Assembly: GCA_964528055.1 (NCBI GenBank)
Contig: CAZGQM010000002.1
Coordinates: 186,001 to 250,000 of the forward strand
Reading direction: 5' to 3'
DNA length: 64,000 bases
From: Geoanaerobacter sp964528055
GTDB taxonomy: Bacteria > Desulfobacterota > Desulfuromonadia > Geobacterales > DSM-12255
In this document: positions 19,854-27,221 of the stretch, piece after piece
Layout: each line of letters opens with the position of its first letter
How positions within the stretch are numbered: position 1 is the stretch's first letter
Program-made: the position numbers and the translations under genes
Notes under the pieces: model-generated
Database searches by the model: none
Told to the model about the DNA's origin: nothing
The model's input: only the letters and a program-made list of their open reading frames with translations

Positions 19854-20669
19854 ATGGCAATTTCAGACATCTCCCTTACCGCAGGCATGAGGAACAACCT
19901 TCTTGCCCTCCAGCAAACTTCGAAGCAGTTGACAGCCACACAAGACCGATTGAGCAGCGGAAAGCGCGTTAACACAGCACTTGACAATCCGACTAACTTC
20001 TTTGCCGCAGCTGCCCACATGGATCGGGCCAGCGATCTGAACGACAGGAAAGATGGTATGTCTGAGGCCGTTCAGACCATCAAGAATGCCGATAACGGCA
20101 TCAGGGCCATTACGTCTTTGATCCAGGCAGCCAAAGGTCTTGCCAGTTCAGCTGCAGCTACCAGCGACACCTTGTCTCAGTTGACCTATGAGAGCCAGTT
20201 CCTCCAGATCACCAGTCAGATTACCACACTCGCCAGTGACTCCGGCTACCGCGGTACCAACCTGCTTACCGATGGAACTCTTGCTGTAGAGTTCGCTCCC
20301 AAAACAGGTGACGCCAAACTTACCGTGGCTGGTTTCAAGGCAGGAGCGACACTGTTGGGCGTATCCTCAGTTTCTAACTGGGCTGTTATTGCCAATTCAA
20401 CACAGGCATTATCAAACATGGACAATGCCCTCACAACTCTGCGCTCCAAGTCGTCGGTTCTGGCCAGTAACCTGTCGGTAATCACTACCCGTCAGGACTT
20501 CACGGATAACGTCATTAATACCCTGCAACAGGGTGCCGATGGCCTGACTCTGGCTGACATGAACAATGAAGGTGCGAACATGCTTATGCTGCAGACCCGC
20601 CAGTCCCTTGGAACTACAGCCCTGAGTCTCTCTTCTCAGGCAGCACAGTCTGTCCTCCGCCTATTTTAA
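19854..20669 (+). CDS. fliC: Flagellin
   Basis: 271 residues. The conserved N-terminal coiled coil (LALQQTSKQLTATQDRLSSG, then VNTALDNPTNFFAA) and C-terminal coil (MLMLQTRQSLGTTALSLSSQ) are present with a short ~90-residue variable middle. The wording 'LDNPTNFF' instead of the enterobacterial 'DDAAGLAI' resembles alphaproteobacterial flagellins. AAAGGAG precedes ATG 19854. It is exported by the flagellar type III system and polymerises into the filament. It has its own sigma-28 promoter and terminator, and follows a large glycosylation island, so it is probably O-glycosylated. Confidence 0.93.
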   Translation: MAISDISLTAGMRNNLLALQQTSKQLTATQDRLSSGKRVNTALDNPTNFFAAAAHMDRASDLNDRKDGMSEAVQTIKNADNGIRAITSLIQAAKGLASSAAATSDTLSQLTYESQFLQITSQITTLASDSGYRGTNLLTDGTLAVEFAPKTGDAKLTVAGFKAGATLLGVSSVSNWAVIANSTQALSNMDNALTTLRSKSSVLASNLSVITTRQDFTDNVINTLQQGADGLTLADMNNEGANMLMLQTRQSLGTTALSLSSQAAQSVLRLF

Positions 20670-20707
20670 CGACAGTGGAGCCTTGGTTAACATGAGTCTT
20701 GCTAAAC

Positions 20708-20743
20708 ACGCAGGGGGAGCATATGCTTCCCCTGCGTCGTTTT
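20708..20743 (+). terminator. Rho-independent terminator after flagellin
   Basis: A GC-rich stem beginning ACGCAGGGG and ending CCCCTGCGT, with AGCATATGCT at its tip, followed by CGTTTTG. It separates flagellin from the flbT-flaF genes. Confidence 0.8.
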
Positions 20744-20765
20744 GAGCAAGTATAGAGGAGAGGCC

Positions 20766-21398
20766 ATGGATGAAATCACAATTAGCAAGGTTTCTTTGAT
20801 CAGCAATAATAATAGCTATAAGAAACAGGAAAATTCGCTGCAGTCTCAGGCATCTGCCAAAACAACTAGCGCTGTTAAAGCGACGGATTTGAAAAGTGAT
20901 TCTTTAAGGTCAGATACAGTGCAAGTTCAATCAACTATAACATTAAAGAATCTTGATACTGTTAAGGTTATAGAGCAGATGCACGCCAGGCTTAATCAAC
21001 TGGTAAAAGGAGTTCGCGAAACAAACGAGTTGATCAACAATGCGGCTGATAATGTAGATCAGTTGAAGAATGGTTTGCAATCTATTGTGAAAAACTTTCC
21101 GCCTTATTCGGTGGACAGCAAAGAACGGCAAGATATACTCATGCAATACATTTCCTTAAGGAAGGAAATTCTCGCTTTGCAAGTGCCGCCACCACCTGCA
21201 CCCGTTTATGAGAAGGTAGGTCGTATGTGGGATTCTCTTTTTGATGAGTATGGGCACCTTCAGAAAACAGCAGTTCCTAATGTTAACCTCGAAAGTAGTG
21301 ACTCTCAACTCGGACAGGCATCAGCAGCCCTCGATACTACCTCGGCAAAGCTGGCAGATCTCAGCACTGCAGTTACCCAAGCTTTAGTTAACTCCTGA
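20766..21398 (+). CDS. Unknown flagellin-linked protein
   Basis: 210 residues, no family recognised. It is Ser/Thr/Asn/Gln-rich at the N end, has a helical, probably coiled-coil middle (VIEQMHARLNQLVKGVRETN), a short proline run (VPPPPAPVYEKV) near residue 140, and an Ala/Ser/Thr-rich C-terminal helix. The strong GAGGAGAGG site favours ATG 20766 over an upstream TTG. It lies between flagellin and flbT, 7 bp from the latter, so a role in flagellin handling or export is likely. It has no signal peptide, so it is probably cytoplasmic or exported by the flagellar apparatus. Confidence 0.65.
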   Translation: MDEITISKVSLISNNNSYKKQENSLQSQASAKTTSAVKATDLKSDSLRSDTVQVQSTITLKNLDTVKVIEQMHARLNQLVKGVRETNELINNAADNVDQLKNGLQSIVKNFPPYSVDSKERQDILMQYISLRKEILALQVPPPPAPVYEKVGRMWDSLFDEYGHLQKTAVPNVNLESSDSQLGQASAALDTTSAKLADLSTAVTQALVNS

Positions 21399-21405
21399 AG
21401 GATAT

Positions 21406-21804
21406 ATGGCACTCAAAATTACTCTCAAACCGCATGAAAAGGTAATAATCGGTGGAGCCGTTATCAAGAACGGCTCCTCAGTATGTCATCTGTCGGTGGA
21501 AAACAATGTTCCCATTCTTCGCCAAACGGATGTCATGACCGAAAAAGAAGCAACATCTCCATGTCGTCGCATCTATTTGGCCATTCAGCTTATGTATGTA
21601 GATGAGCAGCGAAGTGCTGAGATTCATCCAATTTACTGGAATCTTGTCAGAGAAGTAATCGATGCAGCTCCGAGCATGAAAGACTTGATATTGCAGATAA
21701 GCCAATATATAGTACAGGGTAAGGTTTATCAGGCATTGAAGCATGCTAAAAAACTTATTTCCTATGAAGAGGAGCTTCTGCGACATGCATCAGAACCCTA
21801 TTGA
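21406..21804 (+). CDS. flbT: FlbT flagellin synthesis regulator
   Basis: 132 residues, with the family opening LKPHEKVIIGGAVIKNG and the middle FLxIQLMYVD-like segment (IYLAIQLMYVDEQ). In Caulobacter FlbT binds flagellin mRNA leaders and lowers their translation until the hook is finished. It sits in the flagellin operon, overlaps flaF by 20 bp and follows the unknown gene by 7 bp. FlbT is best known from alphaproteobacteria. The hairpin in the flagellin leader is a candidate target. Confidence 0.85.
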   Translation: MALKITLKPHEKVIIGGAVIKNGSSVCHLSVENNVPILRQTDVMTEKEATSPCRRIYLAIQLMYVDEQRSAEIHPIYWNLVREVIDAAPSMKDLILQISQYIVQGKVYQALKHAKKLISYEEELLRHASEPY

Positions 21805-22183
21805 CACCTATGCAAGTATACAAAAAGAAAATCTGTCAGGCCGGGAGTTGGAGGCTTCGATCCTAACTCGTGCCGGTATAATGCTCAAGACGGTCAAAGA
21901 AAATTGGGACGCTTCTGACAGGGATGAAAAACTAATGGAGGCAATCAAGTTTAATCAAAAAGTTTGGAGCTTTTTTCAAGCTGAACTGACTGATCCTGAA
22001 AACCCTCTTCCACGTAACCTTCGACAGGACATACTTAATCTGAGTGTATTCGTTGATAAACGTCTCTTTGAAATAATGGCTAATTTGCAGCCGGATCCAG
22101 AAAACCTTGGAATAATAATAGATATAAATTTCAATATTGCTGCCGGGTTAAGGTCGAAACCTGATCAAAGTGAACAATCATAA
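21785..22183 (+). CDS. flaF: FlaF flagellin biosynthesis activator
   Basis: 132 residues from ATG 21785 (MHQNPIDTYASIQKEN); the frame is open further upstream but that part overlaps flbT. The pattern REEASILTRAG-like (RELEASILTRAGIMLK) and FNQKVWSFFQAELTDPENPL match FlaF, the partner of FlbT that promotes flagellin translation or secretion. GAGGAG lies 10 bp ahead. The pair flbT-flaF closes the flagellar block. Confidence 0.85.
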   Translation: MHQNPIDTYASIQKENLSGRELEASILTRAGIMLKTVKENWDASDRDEKLMEAIKFNQKVWSFFQAELTDPENPLPRNLRQDILNLSVFVDKRLFEIMANLQPDPENLGIIIDINFNIAAGLRSKPDQSEQS

Positions 22184-22295
22184 CAACTTCAATCATAAAC
22201 TTTTGGTGAATAAAATTATATTGTCCGACCACTTATTTGAATACATACCGATATTTCAGAAAGCTTCACTCTACTTCGCGAATTAGGATCCTCGA

Positions 22296-22322
22296 AATGC
22301 CCCACAGATGGGCATTCTCTTT
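22296..22322 (+). terminator. Weak terminator in the flaF-downstream gap
   Basis: AATGCCC, seven bases, GGGCATT, then CTCTTTG. The 280-bp gap 22184-22463 otherwise shows only a second small stem near 22341 (TCGCC/GGCGA) and no gene. Confidence 0.45.
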
Positions 22323-22463
22323 GAGCCACAAGCAAAACTGTCGCCCATGTTGTGGCGATCACTATGTATCCTCCGCATCGAGTACCTTCTGGGTGCTTTC
22401 AGACCTTTCCCCCAAATTTCTCATATTTGCATTAACGGATGATTCCCATCGAAGGAGTGTGCC

Positions 22464-22700
22464 ATGCCAGAGAAAGCCGATCCGATCGGTGGCATTATCA
22501 TTGTCAGGTCGATAGGGGTAGAGGAGAGGCGCGCCGATGATGAAAGGAGGCAGAACAAGCGCCGACCGAAAAAACCCGGTAACGACAGCGTATCAATCTC
22601 TTCGAGAGCCCGCCGCCTTGCAAAAATAGAGACGTTACTCGCGGATGATGATGCAGGACTCGCGGGCAATAAGGGAGATGGCGATCGGAGTGTAGACTAG
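22464..22700 (+). CDS. Small basic hypothetical protein
   Basis: 78 residues behind a good AAGGAGTG site. Rich in Arg, Lys and Asp, with two basic stretches (ERRADDERRQNKRRPKKPG and SRARRLAKIE); no family recognised. It ends in a 4-bp overlap with the stop of the convergent HDOD gene. The clear ribosome site and codon use support a real gene; nucleic-acid binding is only a guess from charge. Confidence 0.5.
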   Translation: MPEKADPIGGIIIVRSIGVEERRADDERRQNKRRPKKPGNDSVSISSRARRLAKIETLLADDDAGLAGNKGDGDRSVD

Positions 22701-23548
22701 GAGAAGGCCTGCCGGTCTCGCTCGAAAGCTTCTTGAAAAATGTCGAGCAGTTCAAGGATCCTGTTCTGCCCAAGTTTTGAAATTTCCGCTGCTTTGCTGG
22801 TGGCCGGGTTAAGATCATCCTGCGGTTCGCGAACCCCAATGCCCAGCCTGTTGCAGAACTGGTCGGCCAAATTGACTACTGCGGTAAGATTTATGACATA
22901 GAGGTCTTCATTGGGGTTGAATTCTAACGTATGGTGCTGCATGATAGCTGAGAAGAGGATATCGGGGAAATTCCATTTTTTAATTACGTAGGCTCCTACT
23001 TCTTCATGTGAGAATGGGTATACGTTCTTTTCGGCTTCTTCGAAGAGAAGGCCGTCATTGTAGCATTTCTGAATTACCAACTGGAACTTGTCCCGATCGA
23101 GTGTATTCATGATGGTCTTGCCTATGTCATGAAACAATCCAGCAAGAAAAGCCTCTTCTTCATTGGCAAGCCTGGTTCTGGATGCTATGATGCGTGCAGC
23201 AAGCCCTGCTCCGAATGAATGCTCCCACAGCATCTGTTCGGTGAGGCCGAACGGTTTATATACCTGTTTAACAGAGGCAGCAACCACCAGGCTTTTGAGG
23301 GTGCTGAAACCAAGGACTACAATAGCCATGGAAAGGCTCTGGATCTGACGCTGGCAGCCGTAGAATGAAGAGTTGGATATTTTAAGGACTCTGGCAGCGA
23401 CTGCCGGGTCAGATGCGACTACCTTGGCAAGTTCCTCTGCAGTTGCTTTTTCACTTTCTATCAACTGCATAACTTTCATGGCGACAACAGGTATCGTGGG
23501 TAAATCCCCTGCAGACATAATTGCCTGTTCAAGTTCGCTGTGTATCAT
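22697..23548 (-). CDS. HDOD domain protein
   Basis: 283 residues with an HDOD domain over residues ~10-210: LPTIPVVAMKVMQLIE, ASDPAVAARVLKISNS, FLAGLFHDIGKTIMN and HEEVGAYVIKKWNFP. HDOD proteins are signalling modules related to HD-GYP but without phosphodiesterase activity; in delta-type proteobacteria they often act in chemotaxis and motility control. It is the only gene on its strand here, divergent from engB with ~130 bp between starts. Confidence 0.85.
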   Translation of the reverse strand: MIHSELEQAIMSAGDLPTIPVVAMKVMQLIESEKATAEELAKVVASDPAVAARVLKISNSSFYGCQRQIQSLSMAIVVLGFSTLKSLVVAASVKQVYKPFGLTEQMLWEHSFGAGLAARIIASRTRLANEEEAFLAGLFHDIGKTIMNTLDRDKFQLVIQKCYNDGLLFEEAEKNVYPFSHEEVGAYVIKKWNFPDILFSAIMQHHTLEFNPNEDLYVINLTAVVNLADQFCNRLGIGVREPQDDLNPATSKAAEISKLGQNRILELLDIFQEAFERDRQAFS

Positions 23549-23677
23549 TGGGCTGCTCCGTTTTTGTGCGGGTACTCTGATTAGATGTTTTGTACCTTAT
23601 ACCAAGTTATACACGTTTAATTTTATTCGGCAACTTTGGCTGCATCTTTAGTCCATATCGCCGAAACTGGGGGCGCA

Positions 23678-24271
23678 GTGCTGATCAAAAGTGTCGAATT
23701 TATAAAAAGCGCTGTAAAACCCGATCAGTATCCCTCTGCTGAGATGCCGGAGATAGCTTTTGTGGGCAGATCTAATGTGGGGAAATCGTCCCTAATAAAT
23801 CTTCTGGTGAACCGGAAAAAGCTGGTGCGGACCAGCAACACTCCGGGGCGTACCCAGCTGATTAACTTTTTTGCGGTCAACGAGTCGTTCATGCTGGTGG
23901 ATCTGCCCGGATATGGTTTTGCCAAGGTTCCGCTGGCGGTAAAAAAACAGTGGGGCCCGATGATTGGGACCTATCTGACCAAACGGACGACCCTGTCCGC
24001 TGTGGTCCTCATCCTTGATATCCGGAGGGTGCCCAGCTCGGAGGATCTGCAGATGCTTGACACGCTTCGAGCCAACGGTATAACACCGGTATTAGTGGTC
24101 ACCAAGTGTGACAAGGTGTCGAAGGTAGAGCGGAAGAGGCAATCAAAGGCTATTGCCAAGGCAATGCAGGTATCTGAGTCGGACCTTCTATTTTTTTCAG
24201 CTCTGTCGAGGGAAGGGATCGAAGGAATCTGGAAGGCCGTAGAGCCACTGCTTTCGTTACAATCCGTTTGA
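23678..24271 (+). CDS. engB: Ribosome biogenesis GTP-binding protein EngB/YsxC
   Basis: 197 residues from GTG 23678 (VLIKSVEFIKSA), with a G-rich site upstream; the frame extends back to TTG 23636. All G motifs are present: GRSNVGKSSL (G1), TPGRTQ (G2 region), DLPGYG (G3), TKCDK (G4), SALSREG (G5). It helps assemble the 50S subunit. Its last ~20 codons form the left edge of a sequence repeated twice downstream (25602 and 37259), so its 3' end looks like the target of an integrase. Here the coding region is intact. Confidence 0.93.
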   Translation: MLIKSVEFIKSAVKPDQYPSAEMPEIAFVGRSNVGKSSLINLLVNRKKLVRTSNTPGRTQLINFFAVNESFMLVDLPGYGFAKVPLAVKKQWGPMIGTYLTKRTTLSAVVLILDIRRVPSSEDLQMLDTLRANGITPVLVVTKCDKVSKVERKRQSKAIAKAMQVSESDLLFFSALSREGIEGIWKAVEPLLSLQSV

Positions 24272-24417
24272 CTGTACCCCCCTGCTCTGCTACAAAGACG
24301 ACCACATTAAAATAACCAGCAACCAGGTGCAGCAGGTAGATGCAAGCAAAGGCATTAACTGCTGATAATAGGGAAGGGGGTTTAATCCCCCCGCTGCCCC
24401 GCAACTGTGAATGGTAA
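24213..24417 (+). repeat. Core copy A: engB 3' end plus riboswitch 5' half
   Basis: First of three copies of a ~205-bp segment that starts inside engB and ends in the cobalamin aptamer (others 25602-25805 and 37259-37462). It differs from the other two at roughly one base in ten. B and C contain a dead remnant of the engB end with a 1-bp deletion. It is the probable left attachment site. Confidence 0.8.
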
Positions 24418-24425
24418 AACCTGCG
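24323..24425 (+). ncRNA. Truncated cobalamin riboswitch (copy A)
   Basis: Contains CAGGTGCAGCAGG, the GGGAAGGGGG stem region and the signature GCCCCGCAACTGTGA of the B12 aptamer. The normal second half (GCCACTG...GGGAAGGC...AGCCAGGAAACC) is missing; AAAACCTGCG follows directly and could still pair with CAGGT. It is followed at once by a terminator, so it either is a relic or works as a compact aptamer-terminator. Confidence 0.65.
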
Positions 24426-24471
24426 AAGCCATGACTAAAGTTGATTTATCTCAGCTGGTTGTGGCTTTTTT
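24426..24471 (+). terminator. Terminator behind truncated riboswitch A
   Basis: AAGCCATGAC pairs with GTTGTGGCTT (10 bp, two G-U) followed by six T. It directly abuts the partial aptamer, so it would stop read-through from engB. The rest of 24472-24885 has no convincing gene; it holds two candidate regulator sites. Confidence 0.75.
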
Positions 24472-24694
24472 GTGCCCAAATTTCATTTCAACTTCAGACT
24501 AAGCACCTATACCCTCGAATTTGCGACAAATTGTTAAAGGAGTGGCAAGGTATGCGGAAAATGGAGTCTTTACCCAGAAAGTAGCCCGCGTAACACTAGA
24601 GGTTTCTGGCTTCAACCTCCTTCCTGTCAGTGGATTATGCAAAAGAAAAGCCCCAATGGCACGTGACAAGGAGGATTATATCTCTTCTTTCTAA

Positions 24695-24711
24695 TGTCGA
24701 GAATTCTTACA
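24695..24711 (+). promoter_or_regulatory. Distal candidate activator site, PEP-CTERM gene 1
   Basis: TGTCGAGAATTCTTACA, a 17-bp imperfect palindrome 191 bp before the sigma-54 -24 box. Similar sites occur at 24808, 36266, 36389 and 56799. Confidence 0.5.
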
Positions 24712-24807
24712 TAATCGTAATGAAGACTTTTCAGCAATTATATCAGTCAATACAGTGTGATGTGTTTATTTATGACATGATAATGAGGCAAAACCAACAA
24801 ATAAACA

Positions 24808-24824
24808 TGTCGGATATTTTTACA
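24808..24824 (+). promoter_or_regulatory. Proximal candidate activator site, PEP-CTERM gene 1
   Basis: TGTCGGATATTTTTACA, 78 bp before the -24 box; the same spacing (80 bp) is seen at PEP-CTERM gene 2 and at the PilZ gene. Likely binding site of a sigma-54 enhancer-binding protein such as PrsR. Confidence 0.6.
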
Positions 24825-24885
24825 CGGTAATCTTAGGAATCTGGCAACGCATATTAACATTCTGATATTAAAGGGGATATTTAAT

Positions 24886-24902
24886 TGGCACACAAATTGC
24901 TA
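24886..24902 (+). promoter_or_regulatory. Sigma-54 promoter of PEP-CTERM gene 1
   Basis: TGGCAC-ACAAA-TTGCTA, a full match to the -24/-12 consensus with the correct 5-base spacer, 40 bp before the GTG start. Confidence 0.85.
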
Positions 24903-24941
24903 TATTGAGAAGATATTTAATACAGTATGTGGAGGAAAATT

Positions 24942-25526
24942 GTGAAAAAGCTTATTCTTGCAGGTCTGTTGTTGTTGGGTAGTGTGGCCATGGCGAATGC
25001 TACGATTATAGACAACGGAACGTATACAACAGATACAAAACTCGGCTTAAATTACCTGGATGTTGGACTCGTGCACGGGACTTACTCAGATTTTCAAGCC
25101 GGTGTTAACTACGGAGGCAAAACCTGGATACTTGCATCTGCGAATCAGATTGCCAGTACGTGGTCTGATGCGACAGGCTTGTCTATAACTACTGCAGATA
25201 TTTTGTCGGCCGATTATGACATGGGGACCTTAGCTGTCAATGCCCTGTTTAACCTATTTGATGGAGTGACTACAGATAGGGCACCGTCGGGTGATAGAGT
25301 TATAGGTGACTATGCTACCTCTGGTTACTTCAACTTCATTTCCGGGGGCAACTTAGCAGTTCACGACGTGTGGGATGACTCTCACTACCAGTCAAATGTG
25401 GCTCAATTTCAAGGCGCTTGGTTAGTAAGTAATAGTACAGCCGCAGTCCCCGAGCCTTCCACCTTCATTCTCCTCGGTGCTGGACTTGGCGGGTTTGCCT
25501 TACTGAGAAGGAGAATGAAAAAATAA
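24942..25526 (+). CDS. PEP-CTERM sorted secreted protein 1
   Basis: 194 residues. GTG 24942 is chosen because GGAGG (24930-24934) precedes it at 7 bp and the result is a clean signal peptide (KKLILAGLLLLGSVAMANA); an upstream ATG at 24927 lies within that ribosome site. The mature part has no recognised domain. The C-terminal tail VPEPSTFILLGAGLGGFALL followed by RRRMKK is the PEP-CTERM sorting signal: PEP motif, membrane helix, basic end, cut by an exosortase encoded elsewhere. The last 28 residues are identical to those of the second PEP-CTERM protein, whereas the rest is unrelated. It has a sigma-54 promoter. Confidence 0.88.
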   Translation: MKKLILAGLLLLGSVAMANATIIDNGTYTTDTKLGLNYLDVGLVHGTYSDFQAGVNYGGKTWILASANQIASTWSDATGLSITTADILSADYDMGTLAVNALFNLFDGVTTDRAPSGDRVIGDYATSGYFNFISGGNLAVHDVWDDSHYQSNVAQFQGAWLVSNSTAAVPEPSTFILLGAGLGGFALLRRRMKK

Positions 25527-25805
25527 GTGTAAAAATGTCCGACACTCTCCTGAAAAGGGCTTCCGTTAACGGAGGCCCTTTTTTTCGGCACTTATAGTGC
25601 TAAGGAATCGAAGGGATCTGGAAGGCTGTGTTGCCCTGCTTTCAGTACAATCCGTTTGACTTTACCCCCCTGCTCTGCTACAAAGACGACCACAATCTAA
25701 TAACCAGCAATCAGGTGCAGCAGGTAGATGCAAGCAAAGGCATTGACTGCTGATAATAGGGAAGGGGGTTTAATTCCCCCGCTGCCCCGCAACTGTGAAC
25801 GGTGA
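25435..25805 (+). repeat. Perfect 371-bp direct repeat, left copy
   Basis: Identical base for base to 37092-37462, offset 11,657. It covers the PEP-CTERM tail codons, a terminator, a dead engB 3' remnant and the 5' half of the cobalamin aptamer. The flanks diverge sharply at both ends (25434/37091 and 25806/37463). Confidence 0.95.
25553..25585 (+). terminator. Terminator of PEP-CTERM gene 1
   Basis: GGGCTTCC, GTTAAC tip, GGAGGCCC, then seven T. The same structure is repeated at 37210-37242. Confidence 0.85.
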
Positions 25806-25813
25806 AACCTGGC
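25712..25813 (+). ncRNA. Truncated cobalamin riboswitch (copy B)
   Basis: Same aptamer 5' half as the complete riboswitch C (identical to 25805), then AAACCTGG that can pair with the initial CAGGT, then a terminator. The peripheral GCCACTG/GGGAAGGC domain is absent because the element's left end replaces it. Confidence 0.65.
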
Positions 25814-25859
25814 AAGCCACGACTAAAGTTGATTTAATTCAGCTGGTTGTGGCTTTTTT
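25814..25859 (+). terminator. Terminator behind truncated riboswitch B
   Basis: AAGCCACGAC pairs with GTTGTGGCTT (10 bp, one G-U), followed by TTTTTT. About 170 bp without features follow before the integrase stop. Confidence 0.75.
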
Positions 25860-26033
25860 GTGCCCTCTTTTTCCTCTCACCCAACCACTACCCAAGTGGC
25901 CGCAGTATGCGACCTGCCGATTTCCAAACTGAAAATTACTTGCCTCAGTCTGGACCCAAAATTCTACCCACGAACCACCCAACCCAACCGATGACGACAG
26001 CTGGGCGGGTGGCGTGAGTAATTTTAGATAGTT

Positions 26034-27221
26034 CTATTCCCCTCTGGCTTCCTGGGCTTGACTCCAGTCTATTCCTGTGGCGTTGGCTGCTGCATCGACC
26101 GCTGCCAGTAGTGTCTCTTGCGATAGGTGACTGTATCGGGTAGTTGTCTTGATCTGGCTATGCCCTAAAACCTTGGCCACTTCGTATATCGAGCGGCCTG
26201 AGTTCACCATATTGCTCGCCATGCTATGTCTCAGATCGTGCAAGCGTACATCAGGGAGACCTGCTTCCTTGCGAGCAGTGTTCCAGCTCCTGAAAAAAGA
26301 GGTGTACGGTTTCAGTGACGTGGGGTTCGGCACCACATACGAACAATTCTTCCATCGTGGCAACTCCTCCAGTACCGACAAAACCGATGCAGATAGCGGC
26401 ACATATCTGGACTTCCCACTTTTGCTCATAGGGATTTTCCATATACGGCGCTCCATGTCGATATCCTCCCAGCTGGCATCGAGTAATTCCCTCTTACGTG
26501 CCCCGGTCAGCAATAACAGTGCAATGATATTCTTCAACTGAGGGTTGTCGCTCTTTTCCAACTCTGTATGCAGTCGCTTTGTTTCCTCGGCAGTCAGGAA
26601 ACGTTCCCTGGCATTGTTCGGGTCCACGAGCTTGATCTCTGACACGGGGTTGATTTCTGCTCCGGGGATTTTCCATTTCTTCGCCAGGTTGAACATGTGA
26701 CGGAGATGAACCAAGACCCGATTGCACGTCGCCTTCGCATACTCCTTGCCTAACAAGCCGTGGTAATATTCGATGACTGACTGCTGACTGATTTCATCGA
26801 GATGGCAGGTGCCGAATTGTGGCAACAGATGATTGCGATAGATACTATCGTCTGAACGCCAACTCCGCTTGTAACCCTTTATGTAAGGGAAATAGCGTTC
26901 ACGGGTAAAATCTTCCAGAGTGGGGATTTTGCGCTTGGTTCTTTTTTCCGCCGAAGGATCTTCTCCCAGAACGACACGAGATCGGATCATCTTGGCGGCA
27001 GTCTTCGCTTTGTCGAAGGAAATATCCTTGGCATCCCCGATCTTCTGTTGAATCTGGCGATCATGTGAATCCCGGTATCTCAGGGCATACGTCTTGCCCC
27101 CACTGGAACGGCATTCAAGGATAAACCCTGTGATGCCGGTATCGTAGTAGTTCTCCTTCTTCTTGCCATCTGGACAGGTTGCTGTATTTACGAATTGTGC
27201 GTTCAATGTGACTATAGGCAT
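26034..27221 (-). CDS. Tyrosine site-specific integrase
   Basis: 395 residues, the usual length for P4-type integrases. N-terminal arm-binding/SAM-like region to ~200, then the catalytic domain: Arg in TGARKRELL (~242), Lys in MSKSGKSRYVPL, HDLRH (~326), and GHSQIKTTTRYSHL (~356) with the nucleophilic tyrosine. All catalytic residues are present. It sits ~230 bp from the left repeat and reads toward it, as expected for an integrase beside its own attachment site. It presumably recombines the engB/riboswitch core. Confidence 0.93.
   Translation of the reverse strand: MPIVTLNAQFVNTATCPDGKKKENYYDTGITGFILECRSSGGKTYALRYRDSHDRQIQQKIGDAKDISFDKAKTAAKMIRSRVVLGEDPSAEKRTKRKIPTLEDFTRERYFPYIKGYKRSWRSDDSIYRNHLLPQFGTCHLDEISQQSVIEYYHGLLGKEYAKATCNRVLVHLRHMFNLAKKWKIPGAEINPVSEIKLVDPNNARERFLTAEETKRLHTELEKSDNPQLKNIIALLLLTGARKRELLDASWEDIDMERRIWKIPMSKSGKSRYVPLSASVLSVLEELPRWKNCSYVVPNPTSLKPYTSFFRSWNTARKEAGLPDVRLHDLRHSMASNMVNSGRSIYEVAKVLGHSQIKTTTRYSHLSQETLLAAVDAAANATGIDWSQAQEARGE

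Larger units (their letters stand above)
24418..25805 (+). mobile_element. 1.39-kb mini-element carrying a PEP-CTERM gene
   Basis: Interval between core copies A and B. Its left ~60 bp (terminator hairpin AAGCCATGAC...GTTGTGGCTT) match the left end of the 11.7-kb element, and its right end (PEP-CTERM tail, terminator, core) is identical to that of the large element. There is no integrase, so it looks like a deletion derivative or passenger. Interpretation is inferred from these shared ends. Confidence 0.55.

Noticed and set aside
24323..24471. A GEMM-type (c-di-GMP or cGAMP) riboswitch at the PEP-CTERM genes
   Set aside because: AAACC and GCGAAGCC hinted at it, but the conserved GEMM core is absent and the B12 signature GCCCCGCAACTGTGA is clear.
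24630..24830. A 66-codon open frame before PEP-CTERM gene 1
   Set aside because: No ribosome site, and both candidate activator sites lie inside it; it is control DNA.
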